Below, piece after piece: positions 32,456-46,200 of a DNA stretch of 64,000 nucleotides. Position numbers and translations under genes: made by a program. The notes beneath the pieces were generated by a model. It was not told the DNA's origin. It did not search any database and saw nothing but the letters and a program-made list of their open reading frames with translations. The stretch lies in NCBI GenBank assembly GCA_021229015.1, contig CM037783.1, forward strand, positions 51,903,154 through 51,967,153, read 5' to 3'. Positions within the stretch are counted from its first letter, which is position 1. Each line of letters starts with the position of its first letter. The DNA is from Solen grandis (taxonomy: Eukaryota > Mollusca > Bivalvia > Adapedonta > Solenidae).

Positions 32456-33320
32456 TGTTTTTGTTAATGATCAGAAATTTTCCATGAGGAGCATCCATCC
32501 AAATTTGATCAGAGGGGTCTTTATCCTAGTATTACAACGAATATCACCTCAATTGAGTTGGAAGAAACCCCTCATGCATTCAAACAACTTGCATCCAGTA
32601 TTTATTTTTGTACTGCAATCTCCGACAAACATTCGTGGCGGACGATTGATTGATGTCATGTTTATATACTCTTAACGTGGAAATTGCTTTATTTGCGAGC
32701 CACCTTTACATCGAAACAAACTATATTCGTGCGCTTGGTAAAGTAATCACGTGATAAAAACAGTTACATCATTCGATTACAGTAACATCAGCATAGAAAA
32801 AAGTCCTATAATGTTTTCATGTCACATGCGATTTTTGTAGTCTGTAAGTACATGCATTTATTTTTGACAGAGCATTGACTTTTCAGCATTTTTCTTTTTC
32901 TAATGTATTATGTTGCAGAGATATATACAATTGTTCGATCATATTTACACTATTCAGAGGTTATTCGGTTTTAAATCAAGCAGAACGGGAGTTGAAAACG
33001 TAGTACTATAGTTGGTGTGAATCACGTCACACACAACTAAAAACAACTCGGACGACATTTGAGTCATGTGTCTCCCTGTAAGTGATGATATGGAAACAAG
33101 CACAGTCTTTTTCTGAGCACTGTGATGTTCAATATTCTGTACGTAAAGGTTAGATTTTTTTCTCAAATCTTTTCATGAACTAGGAACATAATTATCTGAT
33201 GTCAACATGTTTGGTTTTTTTTGTTTTGTTTTTTGTTTTTTTTTTCCTTTGTGAAAAAATAAATTAACCCCTGTCGCTCAGTTAACCAAAGGCTTAACGA
33301 GTGAATATAGACCACCATTC
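32456..33320. other. Intergenic, nothing supported
   Basis: No repeat or coding signal beyond short ORFs. A GTTTTGTTTTTTG run lies near 33215. Confidence 0.35.
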
Positions 33321-33321
33321 C

Positions 33322-33430
33322 GTGTAGCCAAGTAGCTTAAACGTCTTTGATAGGGATTGTGCAGTCTCGGTTCGATGTCTGGCCGCGATATTTCAAATTC
33401 GTGGTGGAGAAGGCGGGGCGATGGAGAAAT
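33322..33430 (+). repeat. tRNA-like SINE head
   Basis: TGTAGCCAAGTAGCTTAAAC resembles an A box and TCTCGGTTCGATGTCTGG a B box 35-40 bases later. The rest of the element is not recognised. Confidence 0.4.
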
Positions 33431-34139
33431 AGAATGAGTCTGGCCCTTAGCATGAATACATGATTGTTCTACGTTAACTGAAATAGCCTACGTTAATTAT
33501 AAGTATGGCTAGGTATTCAACGAAATACATCCATGACTGGGATTTTAATTAAATGAGAAAGAAAGGGAAAGAAACTGGGTTTTTGTCTGTAAAGAAAATC
33601 GATTAAGATTATGTTGAATAAAAGCGATGATAGCCCCGAAAGACGGCGAATCGATCAGAAAACAGGAGAGAAAAAATAAATCTGTATTTTATGCAAAATA
33701 TATAGATACGTGAACAAATCGAAGAAACATTGCAGAGTGGCGCGAAGATAAAATAGACATAACATGTTGTTTTATATGTTCTTGCTGAGCTATATATTAT
33801 TAGTTATTTGGCCTTAAATAGGTCAAAAAGTAGTCGGGTGATCCCATGTTTAAAATGTACAGAATTATTTCTCTTGAATAGATCTATCTAATGAGGGTAA
33901 GTTTGGATGTCAATTTCCCTTACAGAAATTGTCATTTGTATATATGCTTATATAGAACATATAGTAAAATTAATTGTGGTCTTAGTCCTCATCTCTCTTT
34001 TGATATATAAAGCTACTAGTGAAATTTCATAAAAATACGACCTGTAATAATGCGGGTGGCGCTAAAGAACCCTGGACGGCGCAGCGCATGGATGGCGCAT
34101 AGTCCTAGATGGCGCTTTTTAGTAGGATCGCCTTTGATA

Positions 34140-34320
34140 CCGCAGACCACTGGCACTAGGACCGCAAAATTGCAAATTTCATTGTAGTTTTTATTATCAA
34201 AAATATACATGTACGATTTTTTTCTCCGGTACTGTATACAGTACGGGGGGGGGGACAAAAAATCGTAATCAACATTCCAATGAAACTGGCATATCTGCGG
34301 TCCTAGTGCCAGTGACCAGA
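34140..34320. repeat. Inverted repeat around CACTGGCACTAGGACCGCA
   Basis: CCACTGGCACTAGGACCGCA at 34150 pairs with TGCGGTCCTAGTGCCAGTG at 34297, with a further short pair (AATTTCATTG/CAATGAAAC) inside and a G(9) tract in the loop. Confidence 0.7.
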
Positions 34321-34574
34321 GACATAATGAAAAGGTTAAATTTCGATATTAGAGGGGGGGGGGGGGTAGTTTGATTTCCCTTTCTTACATTACTTTAAAT
34401 AATTATGATTGCGACTCAATTATGCGACTGCATATATTTCAGCTAGTTGCCATCTCAACAAACAATTGTGCGTAACTTTTTTCCCTAAATATAGGCATTT
34501 CCTACCAATGAAAGTCGTGCAAATACATGTTTTCATTTGGCATTGTCTTACGCCATCATATAGTAGGTGAAAAG

Positions 34575-34715
34575 TACATATCTGAAAAAGTTCGCCTTAT
34601 TTCTCAGCATTCGGCATAACTTGAAGGTGGGAAGTTTCAGACTTGACTTTCAGACTCAAGCTGACAAAAGGTATAGACCTTGGGGACCTGGAATGACGTT
34701 CCTTTCAGAAACACG
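34575..34715 (-). pseudogene. Cytochrome P450 exon 1 relic
   Basis: About 140 bases align by eye with the hinge and following segment of the P450 exon 1 at 25768-25905, in the same orientation. Shared words include GTTATGCCG, GAACTTTTTCAG, CCTTTTGTC and AAGTC. In the reading frame of the intact copy, the AAATATGG of the intact gene is AAATAAGG here, giving an in-frame stop, and small indels break the frame. No other exon of this copy is seen nearby. It is a dead fragment of a duplicated P450, about 9 kb upstream of the surviving one. Confidence 0.75.
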
Positions 34716-35431
34716 TCATTTGTAATTTGATTCATGAAACACATGTACATAGACTGTCATAATTACAGCTACAACAGTCCAAAAACAAAAAAAACCTTGA
34801 TATCAATTATTTTGATTTGCTTCTATTCTTTCTTATTTTTAAATGTAAGAATCAAAACTACGATATTCAACAGAGGCGAATTTCTTGCTTGTCCTTTTCG
34901 ACTAGCAGGACAAAACAGTCTTCTGGCTGGTTATCTTATACAAGTTGATAAAAGCATATTTAACGGATGGCAAGATATAGCGAACGTAAGGTACATGATC
35001 GCGCATTTGAATTACAGGCCAGCTTATACAACTATAATGAGAAATTCTTGAATAGCCAGAAAATAGAGAGACAAAACAAGAAAATCAATAATATAGTTGA
35101 AGAGGAGTAATTATATAGATTTGGAATGATATAAATGGGCAGAGTATGGTAGTAAACACACATAGATATATTTAACTGTGACTGCAACAGACAGAACTGT
35201 TGATAGATTGGTCGATATCGAGGGGTGTAAGTGAAACTAGGCTAAGTGCTTCTATATAATTAGATCTATGTGCAATTAGCCTAGTTTTGCTCTCACCCTT
35301 GATATATATTTTGTCGCAATGAACACAAACATCCATCTTTTTAACATAAGATATTACTCGGAAGGGAAAAACCTTCAGCTGTATGCGAACGTCTTACATT
35401 GGTATACATGTATAGAAAATTAGAAATGTGC

Positions 35432-36410
35432 AATAATTTACAGATGATCGGTAGGAATTTAAAAAAAAAAAAAAATAATAAAACAAACAAAAAAATGTTC
35501 CTCATTAATGTTGCTGAGGTCTTTAAATTGTTTCCTGACAAATAAACTCGGCATGTACGTGTAAGTCACATTGCACAGGAAAATGCCATTTTCGTAAAGT
35601 GTAAACGCAACTTTGTCGAAATACTGTATCCTTGAAGCATGTGCTTATGGTACCATGTGACACGCTTCGCAACATGGTATCTTCACCAGATGAAGTTAGC
35701 GCGAAGAGTGAATGTAGTCATCAATCTAAATATAGGTTTTATAATTTTAAGGGCGCGTTTGTTTAGAAAAACTGGTTTCAGTTTAAGGTTTTGGTTTGAC
35801 TGAAAGAGAAAACTAGAATTAGTTTTTTTATGGTTTTGTTTTAAGAACTTGAATGAATGTTTTTTCAATGGTTTTGAAAACATGGCGGATCTTACGAATT
35901 TCACCTTAATTTTTGTTGTCATGGCTCACAAATTTTCAGAATAATCATAACATACAAACATTATATTACAATGTCTTCAGCAAAATTAAACGTGAAAATA
36001 AAACTAAATATTAACTATTTCCATTTTTATCTATCATGGTTGCCGCCATTTAATGCTACTGCTGAAGTGCCCCACTATTCGGATATCACAAACCGTCCAA
36101 ACCGCCTATGAGGGTAGTTTCGTTAGTTTACAAAACTATTTTCAGTTTTAGACAAATAAACGACAAAAATAGTTTCGGTTCGTAAATGGTTTTGGAAAAT
36201 AAACAAACGGTTTCTAAAGCCGAATTTAAACCGAACCAAGTTTGTGTACAATGAACGCGACCTAAATACAGTTTAAATAGTCAATACTGTCTGTGACGGT
36301 ATTGCTTGTGATGGGGAAACCACCCATTCCTTTTACTATTTGTGATGATATCATTGGGTGACCATGCGCATGTAGATATTGATGGACGCAATACACACAT
36401 AGTTAAAATT
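35432..36410 (-). mobile_element. MITE, AGCTCATTCACAGAT family, copy 4, interrupted
   Basis: Left part has TTTACAGATGATCGGTAGG, CACATTGCACAGGAAAATGC and GCGCGAAGAGTGAATG; the right part resumes with CTGTCTGTGACGGTATTG and GATGGACGCAATACACAC. The middle is split by an unrelated insertion (35751-36262). Confidence 0.7.
35751..36262. mobile_element. Nested element with GGKCGCGTT ends
   Basis: Ends GGGCGCGTTTGTTTAG and, inverted, GGTCGCGTTCATTG form imperfect terminal repeats. About 510 bp, without coding capacity, rich in GGTTT/AAACC words. The style is that of hAT-type MITEs, but the target duplication is unclear (CTAAATAT/CTAAATAC flank nearby). Confidence 0.55.
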
Positions 36411-37226
36411 TTATTTTTTTCCCCCTCAACTTTGGTTGTTTGTTGTTGTTTTAAGAAACTGTGCAGTGAACAACCAGGCATACCTAGTCCATAAAAATTA
36501 AAACGGTTCGTGTACGTATGCGTCAAACCGTATGCAACCGATCGCTAACAGTCAGCTATAGAGTTGTGTTAGGATCATATACCTTGCTGTTCACGTGCAC
36601 ATTATGCTGTGCATAGGTATACGTGAACATAGTGCTTTTTGACACTGAGTCAGTTTCATAGCTGAATGGAAGCGTACAGATGCATACGGTTCGGCATATT
36701 GAACGCTCACCAGATATTCAAATAATCAAATCTCTTAAAGGCGTAAAACGAAAAAAACATGCATATAACTTTAATATTTTGGTCATGGATATCAATATAA
36801 CATCTCTGATACACGATTTAATAAATCCTAATATGGAAGTTACGGTTCTGTTTGATAGATATCAAACGCCTTGTAATTTTACTGGATTGTAATATCTGAT
36901 TTGTATCATTATCCCAGTACAGATATTTAAGCATTTTAAATCTACAAGATTTCATATTTAAGAAGATGTTCACTGTGCAGACATCTGTAATTATGTACCA
37001 GTCCGTTATTAAAGTCCGTATCGTACGTATCGATAGCCATTCTGCGCTTATATTTATTTTATGGACAGTGTTTGTCATACTTCCTTTGTTGACATTCGAG
37101 ATCAAGATGTGACAAATCTGTCTACCATAACATATAGATTTACGATGTTTGTATAGGGGATTAAACAAAATAATTTACTACTGGGATAGGCATTTATGGT
37201 GGCAAATAGGAAATTGACTCTGTAAA
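36410..37226. other. Upstream region of the coiled-coil gene
   Basis: The promoter and 5'UTR should lie here; no TATA box or CpG-rich island stands out. Short ORFs in it are not supported. Confidence 0.35.
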
Positions 37227-37292
37227 ATGGATTGGGAAAGGAAGTTTTCCTCAATTATTAAAGACACGGAGGCAAATCTGTCTCGTGTGAAG
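37227..37292 (+). CDS. Coiled-coil gene exon 1
   Basis: ATG in context GTAAAATGG, 22 codons (MDWERKFSSIIKDTEANLSR...), donor AAG|GTAAGT, phase 0. The 1.75 kb intron 1 holds a pogo-like transposon with a SINE inside it. Confidence 0.75.
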
Positions 37293-40200
37293 GTAAGTGA
37301 AGGATCCAATTTTGCATTTGATACCAGTAATAATTAATCAGAAACGAGCATGCTAGCTATCAGTGCATGCTACTGTTGTTAAAAGCGAATTCATTAGGGC
37401 ATTATATAGTAACGTGCATTTCAAATATTTAAATGTACAGTAAAACCTCGATAATGAGACCACTATTGGTCCGTGTGAAAGTGGTCTTAATATTGCTTTG
37501 GTCTCATTATTGAGCTATGGTCTTTTCATAAATATTTTTGTTGATCAAATGCAATACTTTTTTTCTTCTAAATGATGGATGAAAATAATATCTCTTGAAT
37601 CAATTTAATTTTTTTAAAAGGTTTCATTATGAAATTTAATGCTGATTATTCTTATAAAACTGCCTGGATAGCGTAGTGGTAACACGCCTCGCTTCTCACC
37701 AATGCGTCCCGGGTTCGATTCCTGGTTACGTACGTGAGAGGGTACAGTGGTCACCTGTCCAGACACGTGGGTTTTCTCCGGGCTCTCCGGTTTCCTCCCA
37801 CAATAATGACCACATACGCCGCCACCAGAGCCATCGAGAGTGATTAATTTAAGTTGTGAAACTTGTTTCGTAATCGATGTAAAATAAATAAAGTTTAAAC
37901 TTTTATAAAACTTTTCACATTTAAAATTAAAATCTATAGTCAAATCATGCCGATTAAAAGTCTACCCATTTTAATATCTCTGATTTTTCTATAATTATCA
38001 AGCTGATTGCTTATTTAATTGATGTAGTAATAAGCTTTTTCAATCATAGGTTTTGGAAAGTAGTTATGAAAGTGATTGACTAATATGACAGGGGAACTAA
38101 TTCCATTTTAGTTTAAGTTTTTTGGGAAGTCTTCATGCCAATTAACGACTGTCAAAATATTAGACAATAGAAACGCATCACGGTGATTGTACTGTTAATC
38201 AGGGGCAGCTCAGTTGGACATATAACAAATACTCGTTAGCTTGACTGGAAATACATCTGTGGAGACAAAAATTGCTCTCTGTTACATAATATTACCCATC
38301 TAAGCCATTGTTTTCACTCTCCATCGGATCTTACCTACCGTGTTATCAAAACATCCTAATTATGGCACGTGCGCTTTCACCTGTACCGGAAGCCAAGTGT
38401 CGTAAAATGACAATTTCAGTCATTTTTTTCACAGGACCATCGCTCGCATTATTGAGGTCAAAAGAAGACTAATTTTACGATTTGATCCAATTTTAGTGGT
38501 CTTTTTACGCAATTTTGAGTTGCCAGCTTTAATGAGGTGAGCGACCATTGAGTTATATAGAGGAAAAAATTGGGTCCTACAAAATGTGCCCGTAATATTG
38601 AGTTGGTCGCACAGTGAGGTTTTACTGTACATGCATTTGAAAACCATTCAATTTAACATTCCCTGTCAGTCTTTAAGTTTGAAATCTAAATAACATGTGA
38701 AATCATCCCCAGGTCAGGGCATGTACCCTAAACGTTGCCTTGGATCAGGTTACCACCATGGACATATATGTTTTCTTAAATTTCTTTACAATAAATCCAG
38801 TTTTAGAATCATGTTAGATTAATATAATTTGCAAATTTGTTCAAATAACCATTGCATTTTTTTGTGTGTCACCTGCAATAATGGTGCTGTAATCAAAGGT
38901 GAATCATAGGGATCACTTCTCCATTGGCTTACTGTCAGTCTATCAAACTTTTTTCTGTCACACTTCTTTCAGTAGATGACCCATGTGTTCCAAGGAACAC
39001 TATTTGTCATTTTTATTTATTTTATTTTATTTATTTTTTTTTTCAGAATAAATTCAATGCATCAAGTGGCAACAATGTGACCTGGGCCCCAAGGAGTTGT
39101 AAGTTATTTTTAACATAATGTGCTGTTATACAAGAAACAAGATTGAATATATACTGATAAAATAGAGTTTAATGCATGGGAAGAATGAAGAAAAAAAAAT
39201 CTTACCAGAAGTCATATTTATACTGTTTGTATTGTATTATATCAGGGGAAATCAAATATTTCATATCATATTTATTGTTCTTATGATTAAAGGTGATTTT
39301 TTTTTTTTTTGCTAATGAGATAACTATAAGCACACCTGCAGTCAGCTAGCTAGTCCTACATAATCATGATCAACATTTGTTAATATGTATTATCCCAATC
39401 CCCTAGATTCTACTCCTATGAAGAGGAGCACATCTCTGCTTGACATGCAGCTTGGCTCTTCTTCAAGAGTCCCAGGTCCTGGGCTAAACCAGAGCTTCCA
39501 GGCAGCAGATCTCTACAGTGGTGCTAACCTGACAGCAGCCTACGCATATCCTTCCATCCAGACTCTGCAGGAGAAAATAGAACAACAAAACACAGTGTGT
39601 ATACTTTGACACCTTACATAATTATTCAGTTCTAGAGACTAGATCATTTGTAATATTCTTTTTTACTTACAAGTTTACATGGAATGTTTGATTCAGAGAG
39701 TGAATACAAGTACTGCAATCATAGAATAGGTTTAGGAGTTAAATGACTTGTATAAGCATTCAGCAATGTTGTGTTACAAAGGCTGTCATTTTAGAAATAA
39801 GAAATTAAAATGCTTTTTGGTATTGATTTTTTATGGACATTTAAACTTTACCAAAGAGTTTCACAAGAAAATTTATCAAGTATTACACCTTAGATTGAAT
39901 TAATACAACAGTAGTATACTTTAAGTTAGATAAGATAAAAAAAATATAAAATTGTTTTTATTTTCATGGACTAAATATGAAATACATGTAATTATTAAAT
40001 ACAACTCAGGCCATAGATCACCTGACCAGTTTGGTGCACAGACTGGAGACAGACCGACACAACTACAAGGAGCAGATCAGAGATCTTCGCAGTAAGCATT
40101 CATGATTAAGTTCACAATGAAATACATAATTTCTCCTGAAACTTCATTTGTATTCTTACTGATTCACATATACAAATCAAGATCTATGCTACTGACTTGT

Positions 40201-43200
40201 AAAGATAAAAAGTTAAAGAAATGTTGTTTAAGGTAAATATTGAAAATTACCATAACATAAATACAGTAACTAACAACACGCCCTTAAATGGCTTTCAAGT
40301 GTTCAATAGGTAGTCACTACTAGTGTTTATTGATCAATATACAAACAAAAGATAACCCCTCAGGTCAGTTTTGTATTTAGCACACTCTGATACCACAGAT
40401 GAGGTGTTCCAACTGACAGAAAGGGCAAGTGACCGTCGACCTGACCCAGGGGTCGAAAGACGGGTTGAGCAGATACGTCGAGAACTTCTGGGGGAGGTCC
40501 AGCTGCTACAAAGTCAACTGCAGATTAGTTCTGCAAAGGGAAGCAACTCTAACTTATCAGATACACAGTTACTGTCCATGAACCGGGATGTCCTGGAAAT
40601 GTAAGTCAAAGAGCGCAAAATTGATATCTTTACAATGCTCACATCACAAATAAATGAGACACTAATAAGAAAGATCTTTAAACACAATTTTGTGGTAATG
40701 TTTCATCAGGGAAAAAATCAGTAACAGGTTATACAGCAGAATTTCTATGTGTCAAACTTTGATGGGTTGAATCAATCACAGTGTTTAAGTTGAATGAAAG
40801 TCCCCACATTTTCCCCTATATATTCATAAGAACATTCCATTTATGATTCAAACTTTTATGCATCAATTTTTCAATGTGTAGAAGTCTTTCTGTGGTCCTT
40901 ACATAATAATTTGAATGTATTTTACCATTAACAAGTCGAAGCCCTTTGGCTGTTTTCACAACTTCAACTGCAGGATAATATTTTTCAAACCTTTTCGGTT
41001 GCCTTGGCTGCGACAAAATTGATGCTTATTATTTGAAAGCTGCATCATTTAATCGTCTGTTAGGCTTTTCCTGTTTGTTAAAGCAATACTTTAATTGCAA
41101 TCACTGAAGGTGCCATGTCATTTGAAGTTAAACTTATGTGGAATCCTTTGAATTTGTTTCTATCATGGATACATAAGCTGATCATGAAACTTTGGTTAGC
41201 AAAAGAACTGGTACCCAACCCAGGCATCTGGATATTAAACCCTTTGATAAGTTATTAACTCTGTACTTAATTATTTGAATTACCTCAGCAATGTTTTGTT
41301 TTGTTTGCATATCTTGCTCATAAATAAATTTGTTTTCATAGAAAAATATCTATGTTTTAAACACACCTGAAAACAATAGAATATCTACTTCATATTCAGT
41401 AAAACATGTACATTTGTATAAAATTATATTTACGACTGAGAGTTGGTCTAATGAAGCCTTATCTAGAATTCAGAAACTTGACAGTTCGACTGGTGATATA
41501 GCCCCATACATAAGTCAAAAGTCCCAATGTCTTGAACTTTTTAGGTCAGTCCCTTCAACTTAGGCTTATCAAAGTTCTACTGTAATTAGTGATACTGAGG
41601 AAGATGATTTGTCTTTATTTAATTTTTTCCTTTGCAGTCTGAATTTTGTATGTGTTAGAATGCTAGATAAATGGTGTGTAATTTAAAATGTGATATCAAG
41701 CTTTTTAATTCAATAAGATGCACTTCATTAACTTATATCTATTTATAACAGACATTTGAATTCAACTTAGACAGGTAAATAATAGATGCATTGGTAGTTT
41801 GTGGGATATCTTTTCCCCTTTATGTAGCTTATTTGAACAGGATAGTCTGTTGTTGTTTTCTTACTCAATTTGAATGATGATGAATTATGTGTGTGTAAAG
41901 CATTCTGTAATGTTTGATAAAATGCCATATTTTGATTATGATATGGACCTGCTTCAACATCAAGCTGGTCAGAGTTAGCACTAGATGTAGATTTTTGTTT
42001 GTAGATAAACACTCTATTAGAGAGATCAGCATGAGCACATTTAATTTTTATACCCCCGAAACAAAGTTTGGGGGGGTATATAGGAGTCACCCGGTGGTCG
42101 GTCGGTCGGTCGGTCCAGCGGTCCGTTGCATTTTCCTTGTCCCGAGCATAACTTGAAAACCACAAGTTGGAATTCAATACAACTTCATGCAATGATCAAG
42201 CACATGGAGAGGAAGTGCAGTGCACAAGAACCATAACTCCATCTTGACTTATTACAGAGTTATTGCCCTTTGTTACTTTTCCTTGTCCGGAGCATAACTT
42301 GAAAAGTACAAGTTGGATTTCAAAACAATTTCATACAATGGTCAACCACAATATGAGGAAGTGCAGTGCACAAGAACCATAACTCTATCTAGAGTAATTA
42401 CAGAGTTATTGCCATTTGTATTTTTTTTCCTTGTCCGGAGTATAACTTGTAACCTTGTCCGGAGTATAAGTTGTAAAGTACTGATTGGATTTCAAAACAA
42501 TTTCATACAATGGTCAACCACAATGAGAGGAAGTGCAGTGCACAAGAACCATAACTCATCTATAGAATTGCAGAGTTATTGCCCTTTGTTACTTTTCCTT
42601 GTCCGAGCATAACTTGTAAATACAGTTGGAATTCAAATACAACTTCATCAATGGTCAAGCACATGAGAGGAAGTGCAGTGCACAAGAACCATAACTCATC
42701 TTAGATTATTACAGAGTTATTGCCCTTTGTTATTTTCCTTGTCGGAGATAACTTGAAAGTACAGTTGGATTTCAAAACAATTTCATACAATGGTCAACAC
42801 AATATGAGGAAGTGCAGTGCACAAGAACCATAACTCTATCTAGAGTAATTACAGAGTTATTGCCCTTAGTTACTTTTCCTTGTCCAGAGTATAACTTGTA
42901 AACTACTGGTTGGATTTCAAAACAATTTCATACAATGGTCAACCACAAGCACAAGAACCATAACTATATCTAGAGTAATTACAGAGTTATTTCCCTTTGT
43001 TACTTTTCCTTGTTTTTCTTGTCCTGAACATAACTCGAATATTATACATGGTATATACTTGAAACTTAAAAATGTAAACAGATGGCGATTAGGAGAAGTG
43101 CAGTGTCCAAGAACTGTAACCTTATATTTTTAAACTACTGTGACAAACAACCATTATTGACTCTCTATCATTTAAATAAAAACTTAACTTACTTATTACT

Positions 43201-46200
43201 ATCACAACCAATATACTATGTATACAGGTTCTTATCTATGCTCTGCCTGAAGTCTGGCTTCTCCTGCATTAAAGTATTTTGCGGGGGTATTAATCACCTT
43301 CAGTGATAGCTCTAGTTTTATTTGATTTAAAAAAACACATTTCAAAGCAACCAGATCTGGACTAAAGCCATATTTCATATTGATCATCAATGAATTGAAT
43401 TGTCTTGCACAGGGCAAGATAAAATAGAAAAAAAAATGTATACATGGGATACAGAATCATTTTTGATCTAGGCCTAAAGAAAGGTTTTGTTTTACCTAGG
43501 TATCTGTTTCATAATGAAAGGTGGTTAGTTAAAAAATATTCATATTATACTTATTGATTCTTTTAAATCCACTGGTCTTTGTTGCCAAGTGACTATAACT
43601 TCTGCCCCAGAATCAGGAGGTCATGGGTTTGATCCCTAGCTGTGAAATACCAAAGTCATAAAAAAAATGTACGGGTATATCTCCCTTGCTTGGTAATCAG
43701 CATATAAGGAAAGTTCCAGAACTGGTTGACCAAAATATCAGGATAATTGACTGGGTGTGGAATCATGCCATATGATTATGGAATGATATCACAGTGTGGC
43801 AGCACTATGCTTGACATCATCTCTAAATGACCGAAATACTGTTGTGGCATGTTTAACCAAAAAACAATAAATATTTTTAATCCTAATTCATAATTATCCA
43901 GTGTACAGTTTCCAGAGAGCACATCCTAATGTTAGTACATGTCCTGAAATGGTATTCTGTATTTACCAGGGCTTGTTTTATTGATTGCATATTGTGAGCT
44001 GGGTTGGTATCCCTCCACCTTTTGCCAATTATGCCAATACAAATTGATTAATATGCCAAAATCACATTTTTTTTAAACTTTTTTTTTTAAAGTAAAAAAC
44101 AACAACAAAAAAACAAAACAAAAATAGCAACCTGTAGTACCCATGCTGGTGTTGGAATTAGGGAACTAATATCTTATTTTTTTTTACACAGTAGATTAAC
44201 CCATGATAAAATTATACATTTGGCATACCTGTTGCATATCTTTTGTGCAATATTTTAGCTGAATGATTAATTGAAATGGTTCATCTCTGTATAAATTACA
44301 TTAGGATAGTTTTAACTGTGCAGAGTTTGAAATGTCAAACTGACATAGTTAATATTTTCAGTGTGAGTCAGTACTAGGAATAACAGCAATTAACACTTTC
44401 CCTCATAGAGGACACCATGAAAAGACCTATGCGAACAGCATAAAACCAGATCAGCCTGCGAGTAACTCGCAGGCTGATCAGGTTTTATGCTGTTCGCTGC
44501 TCCTCAGTGGTCTTGAAATGAGGATTTTGTAATTAAATTTGGTAAGGTTTAAGTGTGGCTTTTTGCAGATCAGGCTTTATGTGGTACCTATTGAGGGCGT
44601 CAAAATGAGTCTATATGAGGGAAAGGGTTAATGGAAGAGCTGACTGACTATTAATTATTATTAATTCATGAGATGACTCTTTTGTTATTTCAGGCATTTT
44701 TTTTTCTTACACATGTATCTACATTTTTTTCTCTGAAAATTTGATTCAGATTGCAATCAAACTTTTCGATTCATTTTCAAGACTTATAGCTCCTTTTGGT
44801 TCTATTCTCATTTATGGGTGTGCTAGGCAGATGTTGGTTATTGGGTTGTTTACTTTTGCTGATCAATAGAGTATTTGTTAAAGAATTCATTTGAGATATT
44901 GAAATGAACATAATGAGGAAATTATTTTTTTTTATTTCAAATGACTGAAAATAGAACTAACAAATGATGAATATTCATTGTTTTTAAAGACATGATTGTT
45001 TTCCTTGTTAAGACATTTTGTTCATTTTTACCATTCCTGGTTTGTTTTTTGTGGGGATCTGTTTTGGTTTTTTAGGATTTTTTGCTTGGGAGGGGGTTGG
45101 TGTTGATTTTTTAGCTCAACTAAGCACAGGGTGCTCAAGGTGAGCTTTTGTGATCACTCTGCATCCGTCGCCAACAATTTGCTTTAACGACATCTCCTCT
45201 GAAACCGCTTGACAGAATTTGATTAAACTTGACAGGGACGATCCTTGGGTGAACCTTCACAAAAGTTGCTAAAATAAACTTGATCCATATAGAACTCTGG
45301 TTGCCATGGCAATGGTAAGAAGAAAAAAATGAAAACTTTAAAAATCATCTCCTTCAAAACTACTGGCTAGATTTCAAAATGTTCTAGTAGAGATGTTTCT
45401 TAGGTAACCCTCTACCAAACTTTGCTAAAATTATTCTGATCTGTTAACAAAATATGGCTGCTAGGGGCCGGGCTAATTTGCCTTATTTGTATATATTGAA
45501 ATCTTTAAATGACATCTCCTCTGAAACCACTGGACAGAAATTGATTTAATTTGGCAAGGATGATCCTTGATCAAACCTTCACAAAAGTTGCTAAAATAAA
45601 CTTGATCCATGTAGAACTCTCTGGTTGCCATGGCAATGGAAAGAAAAAAAATATAAAAAAAATTTAAAAACCATCTACAAAACTACTGCCCAGATTTCAA
45701 AATGTTTTTGTACAAATGCTCCTTGGGTAACCCTATACTCAGGTGAGCAATCCAGGGCCTCTATGGACCTCTTGTTTCACTGATATTTCTAATTCTGTTT
45801 TGAAGTTTTATTGTAATTTCCTCTAAATGATGATAGTTATAAAATAAACTCACCCAAAAGCAGGATGCAAACCATTTCTGCCTCTTTTGTATGGCAGTTT
45901 TACTACAGGCTCATATAATGTACCTCTTCATTACTAATCCAAATTTAAAGAATTTCGCAGTTTTATTTATTTGCCTTGCTATTTCAGAAAACATTCATTC
46001 AGGGACGAATTGGAAGGATTTAGACGAGATATGGAAATTCTCAGGTCAAGAACCAGTCAGTACATTTATATCATTACTTTTTTAAGGTAATCCATCCATC
46101 ACTGAATTGTGATCATTGACCATCATGGGAATTTTATAGTAAATACAGCCTGTATAAACTAAGAGCAAATGACCTTATAACTCCAAGTCAGTGGATGTTT

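Noticed and set aside
35055..35115. Match of GAGACAAA..AAGAAAATCA to P450 intron 1 at about 25370, suggesting a longer relic
   Set aside because: Order relative to the exon fragment is wrong for a colinear copy and the sequence is low in complexity.
42313..42612. Plus-strand 99-residue ORF with internal duplication
   Set aside because: It is the tandem 145-bp unit read in one frame.
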